From: Moritella sp. 5
GTDB taxonomy: Bacteria; Pseudomonadota; Gammaproteobacteria; Enterobacterales; Moritellaceae
DNA: 64,000 nucleotides
Assembly (NCBI RefSeq): GCF_018219455.1
Contig: NZ_CP056122.1
Span: forward strand, 2,046,001-2,110,000
Direction of reading: 5' to 3'
The notes beneath the pieces are model-generated. The model searched no databases. It was not told where the DNA came from and worked only from the letters and a program-made list of their open reading frames with translations. A program made the position numbers and the translations under genes. Position 1 is the stretch's first letter; each line of letters opens with the position of its first letter. Below are positions 27,779 through 37,064 of the stretch, piece by piece.

Positions 27779-27969
27779 AAGTAATGTTTAAAGTATTTTA
27801 TTGAAATAAATGGTGAGTACTAGAGTAAAAATACTGCAAATACATATTTATATTGATTGATGTGTTTAATTAGATAAAACCTAGCATTAGCTTAATAGTT
27901 TGTTTTAAAAGAACAATTGCGTGTAAATAATTATTTACAATTTTTAGGTGTTGTAGCCTAATAAGAGAA

Positions 27970-28707
27970 TTACAGTACCATGTGGGATAGTCTTAACGGA
28001 CGACTATAAAGGTAACCTTGGCAGAGACAGTTAAATTTTGATATTTGATCATTCTGATAATCTGATTCAATACCTTCGAATACGATACTATTAAATGAAA
28101 AATTAGAAACGTAGTTCAGTAAATCTGAAATTAAAGAATGGTTGTTTATATGCCTATAGATGAACGTTTTATCTATTTTAACTCGATCCCATTTTAATAA
28201 ATACAGCGCATTACTTGGTATATCTTCAGATGTGAAATCATCCAACCACAGTTCAAAGCCATGTTCTTTTATTATTGAGACAGATTTTTTTATATTGTCT
28301 GTCATCAAGGTTGAATTTTTGAAGTTTGTTACCTCGAGCGCAACTTTAACTTGACTTTTATTAATGATTAATCTTATGAATTCGATATCAGAAAGTAAAT
28401 CAAATGGAATGTTAATTGATGCAACTATATTTTTACTATTTATTGCAACCTTTATATTATTTAATTCTTCAATTTGAATCATGATTAATGATTTTATAAA
28501 TTCATTTGAAATGTCACTAAAAAAATCTTCAGCGTGAATAGTCCCATTCGAGCTGCTAATCAAATTGGTCAATACTTCAATTGCAATCACATTTCTACTT
28601 TTAGGTTGAACAATGGGTTGCGCTACAAGATAGAACTCAGCGGAGGAGTTATTGGTGTTGTTTTTCAATATGAATGAATTTTTATTTTTTATTTTTGTAT
28701 AAAACAT
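27970..28707 (-). CDS. Stand-alone EAL-domain protein with altered loop 6
   Basis: The 245 residues are one EAL domain, the fold of cyclic-di-GMP phosphodiesterases. Catalytic candidates present are EVL in place of EAL, the N of SINIP, E in LEVTN, the DD of LDDF, K in VKIDKTF, E in FEGIES and Q in QGYLYSRPL. Two features are altered: the second Glu of ExTE is Asn, and the DFGxGYSS loop 6 is DFTSEDIPS. Activity may be lost or modified. ATG 28707 has AAGG 6 bases upstream. Confidence 0.8.
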   Translation of the reverse strand: MFYTKIKNKNSFILKNNTNNSSAEFYLVAQPIVQPKSRNVIAIEVLTNLISSSNGTIHAEDFFSDISNEFIKSLIMIQIEELNNIKVAINSKNIVASINIPFDLLSDIEFIRLIINKSQVKVALEVTNFKNSTLMTDNIKKSVSIIKEHGFELWLDDFTSEDIPSNALYLLKWDRVKIDKTFIYRHINNHSLISDLLNYVSNFSFNSIVFEGIESDYQNDQISKFNCLCQGYLYSRPLRLSHMVL

Positions 28708-28900
28708 AAGAAACCTTGATGAAATTTGTTTTCATTTCTCTACGGGATCGTGAAGCTAAAGTTATAAAAATAATAATTAGTTAGTACTTTTCACGAGTAA
28801 GGTCATCTAAATTAAGGATATTATAAATGGAGCTAGATGATGAGGAGAATCATAGGTTAGATAGTGATTGAATCATACAGTAAAACTACTGCTTTGATTT

Positions 28901-28927
28901 GAGGCTGTAAAATAGGATTACAGCCTC
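28901..28927. terminator. Hairpin downstream of the cytochrome gene
   Basis: A 10-bp perfect stem (GAGGCTGTAA with TTACAGCCTC) around a 7-nt loop lies 24 bases beyond the stop of the multihaem cytochrome gene. No T run follows on the minus strand, so termination is likely weak. Confidence 0.5.
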
Positions 28928-28950
28928 AATTCTAATCGTGTGGTTAGATG

Positions 28951-31893
28951 TTATTTGTTACGGAAAACCTTGGTGACTTTATTTAATTCAATCACATCAG
29001 CAAAAGGAATATTTTGCTCAGGGAAGGCTGCTTGGACCTTACTTGTTAGTGGTTTTGAGAACGAACGGTAATTAATTTTAGCGACTACCGTGATTGGATA
29101 GCTGATACCTTCAGGTAGTTCAAATGATTCAACACGAGTTTCATCAGGAGAGATACGGGTATCCGATAGAATCTTCTCGACGCGCCAGAATTTAAGACCA
29201 ACGGGTTCGCCGTGCATGTAACCAGACTTTTTAGCAAACACACGGCTGTCTTTTGGTAAGTAACCATCGTTTAACTGACCACTCACTAAGCGCTCTACGC
29301 CTTTACTATCCGTTACTACAAGATCAACCCATACTTGACGACGTGCGCCACCCGGCATTTTGTGACCTGTATTATGGTTTGTGATTTTCACATCAATAGT
29401 ACGGCCATCTTCGCTGGTTTCAACGTCGAGCAGTAGGGCGTTACGTAAAATTTCACGGCTGAGTTTACCGTGTTCTTTCGAACGCATGTCAGAGAAGTAA
29501 TAGTTACCACCAATAAAGTTATGCGCAATTAAGTTTGGTTTAATTGGTCCATTATCCGTGGCTTGTCCTGGTACCTTTTTATCAAAATCAGTCATATCCA
29601 TACGCATGTGGCAATCAATGCAGGTTTTGTTCTGTTCTGGATTATCCGGTGCGTTAAATTTGGAGGCTTGCCATTCGCCATAGTTGTTATTCACATTGGC
29701 ACCTTGACCGGGGGTGAATTCATTATGACAGGTCGCACAATATAATGAGCTCTTGTACAGCTCTGGGTTTGAATAGCTGTCTTTGTGCTGCTGTGGTGAT
29801 GCATTTATCTGTGCTTCAGCAGCGAATTTTAGCACTGGGTTGTTAGAGAACTCAAACAGGTACTTAGCACGATCTTTTAAGTTAACCGTAAGGTCGGTAT
29901 TACCGCCAGCGTCTTCCGCTTTGGTGATTCGATGACAGAAAACACAACTGGTGCCAGTTTCATCAACAGGTAGACCTTCTTTTAGTGCATCACGTAGGCT
30001 CTGCCCTTCTTTTTCATACATGTTGTTAAGATGAGTCAAGGGTGCTTTATTGTTGTTAAGTAAGGTTTGCGGTGCATGACAGCCACGGCATAAATTTCTA
30101 AATGGTTCACCTTCTGATTCTGCGGCTAAGTTTTCTTGGAAACGGTAATAAGGGCTATCCATGTGCATCCCATGGTTAGAGTCAGCCCACTGTTTGTAGA
30201 GGGTGCTATGGCATGATTCACAACTTGCTGAATTTAACCATTCAGATTTGTGAGTGAACTTGCGTTCGTCATCAAAACGTAACCAGGTTGATAGATAAGG
30301 TAAGTTTTCTTTCGTTGTCACGTACATGTTTAATGCTGACATTAAGCGTACGATCTCTGCAGACGGTGATTTAGGATCAACTTTAGGTAGTTCTGGTTTT
30401 TTCGGGTCGGTCCCCATACCACCTTGGGTTTTTTGAATCATATCTATATAGGCTTCGATAGGGTCGCCAGCGATCATGGTTGCCAAACCTACATGTCCCG
30501 TCATGGCATTTTCTTTAACGTCTTTGGTACCGTCGGCTAATAAGTATTTGTTAGTGAAGTTAAACCCGTCAAGGTGGCAAGAGTTACAGCTCATCCAATA
30601 ATCACCTGCCATGGCGCTGTTTTCAAATTTATCACTATTTGCAAGATTAAAGAGGGTTTTACCCAAGCGTAGTTCTGGTGCAATGGGATCTTGACTAATT
30701 AACTGGGAAAACTGGGCATTAGCCAGTTTAACTTTAGCAAACGGACCTTTACCACTCACATCAAAACTCACTAAGTCGTGAGACATGGCGTTTTGGACAT
30801 AGAGTGTACCGTCTTTTTCAATCAGGCTACGCGGATTAGTGCCGGGAATATGACGATAAATTTGTGTCGCTTTCACACCGCCTTGTAATTTGGTACGGCG
30901 ATGGCGTTTAGGTTTTTTACCTATTTTACCTTGCCGAGATAAATCAAACACGAGCAGGTCTTCTGAACCAGAGAGAGTAATAAATACTTTTTTGCCGTCT
31001 TCACGGAACGCCACGTCATGTGGGTTAGACACAATACGCGTGGTATTGTTGTTCTCAATGATGTTTATTTGTTTGAATAATTGTTTACGTTTATCGACTA
31101 GTTCTTTTTCTTTACCTGGTGTTAGATCAAGTAACGAAATCGTTGGGAAGACGGTCGATTGAAAATGAAAGTCTTGTGTAAATGACCACAGTACATGGGG
31201 TAACCAAGCTTGTGTGCCATCTGGAGAGATCGCAATGTTATCTAATACACGCGGTTTACCTTGTGGTGTTGCACGAGAGCTATGTTCTGGGGTATCGGCA
31301 AGTTGAATGATTTTGTTTAATTCGAGGTTTGGTGTGCGCGTATTATAGATGGACACTTGGCCGGTCATGCTGTGAGTAACAAATAAACGCCCATCACCTG
31401 CTAATGCAAGACCACGCGGTGTATCTGCTGTTTGTGTTGTTGCGGTTATTTTACCGTCGGTTGAAACGGTTATTAGCTGTTTCGCTTCAAACAATGTGAC
31501 GTAGTATTGTTTATTATATCCATCATAAACAATACCAAACGGGCGATAGCCTGTTTTGATTGTTTTAATGAGTTTCAGGCTTTTAGCATCAATGAGGTAC
31601 AGTTGATCGGCAAGATAATCACTGACTAATAATTGATTATTTATTGGGTCTAATGCAAGTCGACGTAGGTCTTTACCGAGGGCTTGTTCAGCCATTAGCT
31701 TGCCGCTTTCTGCGTTAATAAGACTGACGCTACCAGCGTCCATGTTTGCACTAATAAACTGCGTACCATCTATAGATAGTAATAAGCTGTTACTTTTTGT
31801 ATTTGAATAAGTAGTGCTAGCATAAAGCGAGTGGCTTGCTAAAAGTAACAAGGCGAACATTAATTTAGGAAAAATATTTATATTCATATTCAT
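28951..31893 (-). CDS. Exported beta-propeller / six-haem cytochrome c fusion
   Basis: A signal peptide (about 1-25) is followed by a YncE-like repeat region (about 30-380), with DG-type blades such as SLLLSIDGTQFISANMD. Six CxxCH haem sites follow: CNSCH (436), CESCH (558), CRGCH (602), CVFCH (650), CATCH (719) and CIDCH (758). The first lies in a region like dihaem peroxidases, the last five in a cytochrome c554-like region ending NHNTGHKMPGG. It should be a periplasmic or surface electron carrier. The start is placed at ATG 31893 after a long unlikely frame; 980 residues. It is the last gene of the FTR1 cluster. Confidence 0.8.
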   Translation of the reverse strand: MNMNINIFPKLMFALLLLASHSLYASTTYSNTKSNSLLLSIDGTQFISANMDAGSVSLINAESGKLMAEQALGKDLRRLALDPINNQLLVSDYLADQLYLIDAKSLKLIKTIKTGYRPFGIVYDGYNKQYYVTLFEAKQLITVSTDGKITATTQTADTPRGLALAGDGRLFVTHSMTGQVSIYNTRTPNLELNKIIQLADTPEHSSRATPQGKPRVLDNIAISPDGTQAWLPHVLWSFTQDFHFQSTVFPTISLLDLTPGKEKELVDKRKQLFKQINIIENNNTTRIVSNPHDVAFREDGKKVFITLSGSEDLLVFDLSRQGKIGKKPKRHRRTKLQGGVKATQIYRHIPGTNPRSLIEKDGTLYVQNAMSHDLVSFDVSGKGPFAKVKLANAQFSQLISQDPIAPELRLGKTLFNLANSDKFENSAMAGDYWMSCNSCHLDGFNFTNKYLLADGTKDVKENAMTGHVGLATMIAGDPIEAYIDMIQKTQGGMGTDPKKPELPKVDPKSPSAEIVRLMSALNMYVTTKENLPYLSTWLRFDDERKFTHKSEWLNSASCESCHSTLYKQWADSNHGMHMDSPYYRFQENLAAESEGEPFRNLCRGCHAPQTLLNNNKAPLTHLNNMYEKEGQSLRDALKEGLPVDETGTSCVFCHRITKAEDAGGNTDLTVNLKDRAKYLFEFSNNPVLKFAAEAQINASPQQHKDSYSNPELYKSSLYCATCHNEFTPGQGANVNNNYGEWQASKFNAPDNPEQNKTCIDCHMRMDMTDFDKKVPGQATDNGPIKPNLIAHNFIGGNYYFSDMRSKEHGKLSREILRNALLLDVETSEDGRTIDVKITNHNTGHKMPGGARRQVWVDLVVTDSKGVERLVSGQLNDGYLPKDSRVFAKKSGYMHGEPVGLKFWRVEKILSDTRISPDETRVESFELPEGISYPITVVAKINYRSFSKPLTSKVQAAFPEQNIPFADVIELNKVTKVFRNK

Positions 31894-31935
31894 AGATCTA
31901 CGGCATCTTGGTGGGGGAAAGGTGGCATTACGATT

Positions 31936-31954
31936 AAGAATGGTTATCATTATA
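31936..31954 (-). promoter_or_regulatory. Fur-box-like site upstream of the multihaem cytochrome
   Basis: By eye, 14 of 19 bases agree with the Fur consensus GATAATGATAATCATTATC, including the run TTATCATTAT. It lies 43 bases upstream of the cytochrome start, just after the GT-C gene's stop at 31986, so it probably gives the cytochrome its own iron-regulated promoter. Confidence 0.6.
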
Positions 31955-31985
31955 TCGCGTTGAAATCATAGTGCAATATTTGTAG

Positions 31986-33446
31986 CTATGATCGCGGATT
32001 TAAATGATTCAGATCAAAGTAATATAAGTATAAATTTCGTTCGCCAAGAAAGCGGCCTTTAAATAATGCCACTAAATCGTCATTTACGCGTTTATCAGTA
32101 CCTAGTTTATTACTGCTTAGTCGCCAGTAGCCTTGCTGTTGGGCTTGATAATTACTACTGCTCTGATAATGACGGTCTAAGATGACATGTTGTGGTAGGT
32201 TATGCCGTAAATTATCAATATTATAATTACTGATGATAATTTGCTGATTATCTATTGTGTTAAAGAACTGAGTCGCTTGTAATACTGGGGCATTTTGTTG
32301 TTGGGTGAATTGTTTGATACTGTGATAACCCAGTGTCACGAGTAAGGTAATACTTAATATATATAGAGCGGGTCGAATACGCTGCGTTTGGTAAACGTGT
32401 TCCAAGAGTTGCGCGCAGATAATCGGTAGTAATAAACTAAAAACAGCTAAGTGACGGATATTCTCTGGATTCTGGCCTCGGATGATCCAGGCAAACCAAC
32501 AGCACACGAGAATACTTAATCCACGGGTTTTTGGTAGATATAAACCAATGGTAAGCATCGAAGTTAATAATATTACCCCGAGAGTGGAGTAGGTATTCGT
32601 TAATGTCGTCAGCCACTGGATCAGTCGTGAATCTGTTGTACTTGTAGTATTACCCCAAATAGTAAAGTGACCTTGGGTGAATCGCTGTCCTTCCTCTATA
32701 TAGGCCCAACCGTCTTGCATGAATACGTAGAGCGCACAAATGATGCCTACCAGGGTGATGCTTAATATCTGCCAACCGAGTCGTTTGTAGTTTGAGTATC
32801 GTTGGCTGTTGTAACAGAGAGCGAGCAGGAGCGCGCAGGCGACTAAGGGTAAATAAGAAGGCCGGGTTGCTAGGCATGCAGCCAGTAATAATCCGCTGAT
32901 AATAGCGCTGAATGTTTGACTTTGTAAAAGAGGCTGTAATACACGGTGTAATTTAGTCTTTAATAAAAGGTTTGAGCCGAGCGGTAAATGAAAACGGGTT
33001 AATAATAAATATAAGCTAAAGAACCACAGAGCGGAAGCGTCTGATAAACCGTTTAAGGCTAATTCTGCAATGTTACCTTGCAGTAAAAAAAGTACAACTG
33101 CGAATAATGCAAATGACTTTATTCGCATACGTTGATAGCAATACACAAAAACAATGCAGGTTAACGCTATTGCAGAAAGGAAACTGAGTAAGACATTACT
33201 GTTGGGATGTGAACTTATCGCACTGATAAGTCGTTCTAGCCAAACAAAACCAGGGTAACCGGGAAAGTGAGGGCTAAATTCTAATACTGAAAAGTGGCTA
33301 AGCGCACGCTGAAAATAAAGCGCATCATCACTGCTAATATCAAAGCTATAATAATTGAGTAGGCCAAAATAGCCTGCAATGCAGGCTATTAAGCTAATAC
33401 TAACGATTAAACCAGGGTGCCAAGGTTTATTACTTTGTTGGAGCAT
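31986..33446 (-). CDS. GT-C-type glycosyltransferase-like multi-pass membrane protein
   Basis: The 486-residue protein has ten or more membrane segments. After the first comes SSDDALYFQRAL, an acidic pair at the position of the catalytic Asp in PMT/ArnT-like (GT39/GT83) GT-C enzymes, and then FPGYPGFVWLERLI. It is probably a lipid-linked-sugar transferase; donor and acceptor are unknown. Its ATG lies inside the tail of the upstream exported gene (17-base overlap), so translation is coupled. Confidence 0.65.
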   Translation of the reverse strand: MLQQSNKPWHPGLIVSISLIACIAGYFGLLNYYSFDISSDDALYFQRALSHFSVLEFSPHFPGYPGFVWLERLISAISSHPNSNVLLSFLSAIALTCIVFVYCYQRMRIKSFALFAVVLFLLQGNIAELALNGLSDASALWFFSLYLLLTRFHLPLGSNLLLKTKLHRVLQPLLQSQTFSAIISGLLLAACLATRPSYLPLVACALLLALCYNSQRYSNYKRLGWQILSITLVGIICALYVFMQDGWAYIEEGQRFTQGHFTIWGNTTSTTDSRLIQWLTTLTNTYSTLGVILLTSMLTIGLYLPKTRGLSILVCCWFAWIIRGQNPENIRHLAVFSLLLPIICAQLLEHVYQTQRIRPALYILSITLLVTLGYHSIKQFTQQQNAPVLQATQFFNTIDNQQIIISNYNIDNLRHNLPQHVILDRHYQSSSNYQAQQQGYWRLSSNKLGTDKRVNDDLVALFKGRFLGERNLYLYYFDLNHLNPRS

Positions 33447-34038
33447 CAGGCAATGTAAATTGTAATGCAGCTTGTAAATTAGTGCGGTATTTAATGTAGC
33501 GCGTTACATCTGCAGGCTTTTGACCTACACCAAATACACCTGGATTACCAATCGACGCAAGGGCACCGCGAATGGCAATATCGGCCTGTTGACGATTATC
33601 AGCGGTTAAATCGGCAGCAAGTAAATCAATAAATAATTTACTTTTCACCACTAAGACTTTAGCCACTTGGTAGTCATTAATGTTTTGCTCTGCACCGTTG
33701 AGACGACGCATAACTTCTGCTTTTATCGTGGTGATTAATGCTGTGGTTACACCTTGTTGATCTTTATTGGTGATTGCTGTTTGCATTTGTTGATCGACAG
33801 CGAGCCCATGGTGTTCGTTGAAATAAACGAATTCTTTCTGCATCGAATCATAGGCAGTTTGTACTGCAGTATAATCATTTGCCGATAACGCTTTTAACAA
33901 GGCTTCTCGACCCTCAATTAATGGCTCTTTACCTGCGGCAGCATAAGAATAAGCAAAGCTTTGCGCACTAAATAATAATACGAATAAGCTTAAGATAAAT
34001 GATTTTACCGTAATTCTATTGATTGTTTTAAGCGACAT
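33430..34038 (-). CDS. Exported helical protein in the FTR1 operon
   Basis: The start at 34038 (MSLKTINRIT) is chosen because AGAGGA precedes it; the longer frame runs into the upstream gene. A signal peptide ends near AQSFAYS. The mature 180 residues are helix-rich and acidic/Gln-rich, with a conserved-looking AAGKEPLIEGREALLKAL at the start. I do not recognise a family with certainty. FTR1 permeases elsewhere carry similar periplasmic helical extensions, so an iron-delivery role is possible but inferred. Its start overlaps the FAD gene stop. Confidence 0.6.
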   Translation of the reverse strand: MSLKTINRITVKSFILSLFVLLFSAQSFAYSYAAAGKEPLIEGREALLKALSANDYTAVQTAYDSMQKEFVYFNEHHGLAVDQQMQTAITNKDQQGVTTALITTIKAEVMRRLNGAEQNINDYQVAKVLVVKSKLFIDLLAADLTADNRQQADIAIRGALASIGNPGVFGVGQKPADVTRYIKYRTNLQAALQFTLPDAPTK

Positions 34039-35488
34039 TTTTTTCCTCTGGCGTTTTTTTATCATCCATAATGCTTTGTACTTCAATCACTGTTTTTTCG
34101 TTACGGTGATCAAAGATCTGGCGACGATTATCTTCACCCTTAATAATACCTTCTGCCGCCATTAAGCCCATTTCCATTGCTGTATCGGTGAAGATGTAAC
34201 GGAAAGTACCTTGGCGACCAGTCATCACTAAATTATCAAATTGGTGAAGGTGCGTAATTGCGGCTTCGCGTTTGGCGTTATAACTCACGTCCATCATTGG
34301 ATAAGCGTATTCGGTGTAAGTGGTAAAAAACTCACCGGTACTTACATCTGGCACTCCTAGGTGATTAAGATCTTGTTTTACGCGTTTTAATAGTTTGTCG
34401 TTGTCCATGTGCCAAACATCGTCATCTTTATTACACGGGATCTCGATCATCACCGATGTTTGTCCTTTGGGTGCCATGAATGGCGAACGACGACGTGGTT
34501 CTTGCAAACGCGTACCGATTAACTCTGGATCAGACAGGTACTGCCAAGTATTTTGTGACACGTTTTCTGTTGCCATAGGCATGTTGAAGAAGCGCAATGA
34601 ACGATAAGTTAGGCCAGAATCAAATCCTGTTAAAGTACAAACCACAGGTAAAGGAATAGTGCCGACAACGTGATCACAGTTAATTGAGTGTGTCTCACCG
34701 TTAAGTTCATAAGTGACGGCATCAATTCTACGATTATTTTTAAGCGCATTTCGACCTTGTTCTAATGCGGTGATGTTAGCGCCTCGAACAATCGTTACTC
34801 CTTGTTCTTGCAGTCTTTCTGCAAGTTTGGTGTACATTTGGCCAAAGCCGAGTTTAGGATAACGGTATTTTTTAGCGTAAGTACGCGGTGTTGCGCCACG
34901 CGTTGGTATTAAACGTCGAGCAACATCTTTTAAATCTAGCAAACTAATGCGTTGCGATGCCCAGTCGGCTGATAATTGACGTGGGTCGATACCCCATAGT
35001 TTACCGGTGTAACCTTCAAAAAAGTTTTTGTATAAGGTGGTACCGAAGCGCGTTTCAATCCATTCTGCAAAGTTACTGGTACTTTGTTCACTTGGGCGTT
35101 TTTGGAAGGGTAATTTGAATACCAAGTCTACAGCCGCACCAGCTAATAAACTTAACGGTGCATTACGTAATAAGTTGCCAATTGCAAGCGGGTAGTTGTA
35201 GGTACGTCCTTTAAAACGGATCACACTGGTACGCTCTGCATACAGCAAATCGTCACTCATTAAGTCATCGATAAACTGTAATAGTTTCGGGTTTTTAGTA
35301 ATAAAGCGATGGCCACCATAGTCAAAGCGGTATTCACCTTTTTCACCTTGGAAGGTTTGCGTTGCGCACATGCCGCCAACAAACTCTTCACGTTCTAGGA
35401 TAGTTACTTGGTAACCAGCTTGATTAAATTCCCATGCGGCCATTAGTCCGGCTGGACCAGCACCTAAAATTACAATTTCTTTCGACAT
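34028..35488 (-). CDS. FAD-dependent oxidoreductase (protoporphyrinogen oxidase / UGM-like)
   Basis: The 486-residue protein has an N-terminal dinucleotide-binding motif ILGAGPAGLMAAWEF with the acidic ribose contact in LEREEFVGGM. The rest resembles the NAD(P)-binding Rossmann/amine-oxidase superfamily used by UDP-galactopyranose mutase and related sugar enzymes: GYTGKLWGIDP and a C-terminal GRQGTFRYIFTDTAMEMG. The likely role is redox or sugar-nucleotide chemistry, not determined. It lies between FTR1 and an exported protein, with the next start overlapping its stop. Confidence 0.72.
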   Translation of the reverse strand: MSKEIVILGAGPAGLMAAWEFNQAGYQVTILEREEFVGGMCATQTFQGEKGEYRFDYGGHRFITKNPKLLQFIDDLMSDDLLYAERTSVIRFKGRTYNYPLAIGNLLRNAPLSLLAGAAVDLVFKLPFQKRPSEQSTSNFAEWIETRFGTTLYKNFFEGYTGKLWGIDPRQLSADWASQRISLLDLKDVARRLIPTRGATPRTYAKKYRYPKLGFGQMYTKLAERLQEQGVTIVRGANITALEQGRNALKNNRRIDAVTYELNGETHSINCDHVVGTIPLPVVCTLTGFDSGLTYRSLRFFNMPMATENVSQNTWQYLSDPELIGTRLQEPRRRSPFMAPKGQTSVMIEIPCNKDDDVWHMDNDKLLKRVKQDLNHLGVPDVSTGEFFTTYTEYAYPMMDVSYNAKREAAITHLHQFDNLVMTGRQGTFRYIFTDTAMEMGLMAAEGIIKGEDNRRQIFDHRNEKTVIEVQSIMDDKKTPEEKNVA

Positions 35489-35579
35489 TATTTACTCAAT
35501 GATTAATATGCTTTTTATTCTTACATGGCGAACATAAAGAGATTGTATTTATGTTCGCCACTCATTTTATTGTTTAAAA

Positions 35580-36416
35580 CTAAGTTGTGGCTGTTTTAGC
35601 TGGCGCTTGGTATCCACGATGCCAAAACACAGTGAATATCGCTAAATAAGCGAACCAAATAACAAGCGGTAATAAATTCGGTGATGAATTATAGCCAAAT
35701 AAAGCACGCAAGAAAGTACCAAATACGCCTTGGTCATCAAGGATATGGCTAATATCAAACACGGCAGTCTGGAAGACCGGTAATACATCTGCGCTTTGTA
35801 ACATGTTACTTGCCGAAGACAATAGACCTGCGGCAATAATGATAATCAGCAAGCTTGTCCATTTAAAGAATGCTTGTAGTGGCACTTTGCGGCTACCACG
35901 CATCAGTACGACAACCAATACCAGCGATGCGATTAAGCCTGCGCCAGCACCGATCAACCCATCTTGTAGTGAGAAATCACCTTGACCTGAATACATTAAC
36001 GCCGAGAAAAATAGTACGGTTTCAAATCCTTCGCGCATTACTGCAAGGAAAGCTAAAAAGATTAAACCAAAGACATTACCTGTGGTTAAGATCTCGCGAA
36101 TGTTTTCTTGCATGTTAGAGACTTGGGTTTTGGCTTGGCGTTGCATCCAAATGGCCATGTAGGTGAGTACCAAGGTCGCGAAGCCTAAAATACCCGCCAT
36201 TAATAAATTACGATATTCATGCGAGTCGAACTGATCGACAACGAACTGGAAAATGAAAGCGACAATTAATGAGGCAATTAAACCGAGCGCAACACCTAGA
36301 TAGATAAGTTTGTTATGTTTTGATTGGCCAAGCTTTGCTAAGTAAGAAAGTATAATGCCAACGAGTAGGAAGGCTTCAAGTCCTTCACGAAAAGTGATTA
36401 AAAAACTGGCAAACAT
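35580..36416 (-). CDS. FTR1-family iron permease
   Basis: The 278-residue, seven-segment membrane protein has two REGxE motifs, REGLE (10-14) and REGFE (128-132), the iron-binding signature of FTR1/EfeU. It should carry ferric or oxidised ferrous iron across the inner membrane. The ATG begins one base after the stop of the upstream b-type-like protein. E. coli EfeU works with EfeO and EfeB; here the neighbours are a cytochrome-like protein, an FAD protein and a six-haem cytochrome instead. Confidence 0.92.
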   Translation of the reverse strand: MFASFLITFREGLEAFLLVGIILSYLAKLGQSKHNKLIYLGVALGLIASLIVAFIFQFVVDQFDSHEYRNLLMAGILGFATLVLTYMAIWMQRQAKTQVSNMQENIREILTTGNVFGLIFLAFLAVMREGFETVLFFSALMYSGQGDFSLQDGLIGAGAGLIASLVLVVVLMRGSRKVPLQAFFKWTSLLIIIIAAGLLSSASNMLQSADVLPVFQTAVFDISHILDDQGVFGTFLRALFGYNSSPNLLPLVIWFAYLAIFTVFWHRGYQAPAKTATT

Positions 36417-36417
36417 A

Positions 36418-36900
36418 TTAAGACTTCCTAAAGAATTTGATTACAGTCCAGCGCCAAGCGTGGCGAAGAACAAGCGGGGCAAGTAGCCATGAGCTGTAAA
36501 AATGAACATCTTGCATGAGTATACTGAAATTATTACCCGTGTTACCCCAAAAAGTAAGATAGACACCGGTAAGAGTACAAACAATGAGCAAATATTCGAT
36601 AATGGTACCGGTTTGACGTAAGAATTTCTTTTTACTGTTTTGAATAAGGTTTCGGTGAGAGAGCCAGAAACTACCAACAAAAACAGGGAAGATACTGATA
36701 CCTGCAAGCATATGCATCAGCAATACAGTACGTTCTATTTGCCATGGAATAGTAATAAATGGCCACAGTAAAAGTCCTGACAGGAACATCAAATATAATA
36801 TCGTTTCGGCTTTCTTATGATGAAAAGCGAGACGTTTAAAATGACACTGTAAACGTGACCAGATATTATCACCGATTGGGGTTGCTACTTGAACTGACAT
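36418..36900 (-). CDS. Four-TM b-type-cytochrome-like membrane protein
   Basis: The 160-residue protein has four membrane segments. Histidines lie at membrane-edge positions in MHMLAGISIF, FWLSHRNL and DVHFYSS...VLRHAWRW, a pattern that could hold one or two haems b, as in cytochrome b561-like and DUF4405-like proteins. Haem binding is inferred. It lies directly before FTR1 (1-base gap), so an electron-transfer step coupled to iron import is plausible. An AAGG site precedes ATG 36900. Confidence 0.65.
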   Translation of the reverse strand: MSVQVATPIGDNIWSRLQCHFKRLAFHHKKAETILYLMFLSGLLLWPFITIPWQIERTVLLMHMLAGISIFPVFVGSFWLSHRNLIQNSKKKFLRQTGTIIEYLLIVCTLTGVYLTFWGNTGNNFSILMQDVHFYSSWLLAPLVLRHAWRWTVIKFFRKS

Positions 36901-36986
36901 GATAAAACCTTATTCATATCGACGTAATGAAAACGCAAAAAGGGCTGAGTTAATTCTCATCCCTTTTTACAACTTTTATTTTAATT

Positions 36987-37036
36987 TCGCAACACTTTCA
37001 TTAGTCAATACATGTTAATTAACAATTGTGTTGCGA
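36987..37036. repeat. Nested inverted repeat in the operon gap
   Basis: TCGCAACAC (36987-36995) pairs with GTGTTGCGA (37028-37036); inside lies the palindrome GTTAATTAAC. It sits between the large exported-protein gene and the cytochrome-like gene. It has no T run, so it may be an RNA-processing or stability element that makes the upstream gene more abundant than the rest. Confidence 0.45.
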
Positions 37037-37064
37037 GATGGCGTTCATTGCCAAAAGGGTTAGA

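Noticed and set aside
28951-31893. Cytochrome c nitrite reductase (NrfA-like)
   Set aside because: No CxxCK active-site haem motif, and the propeller N-terminus does not fit NrfA.
35580-36416. Standard EfeUOB system
   Set aside because: The permease fits, but I recognise no EfeO cupredoxin/M75 protein or DyP-type EfeB beside it.
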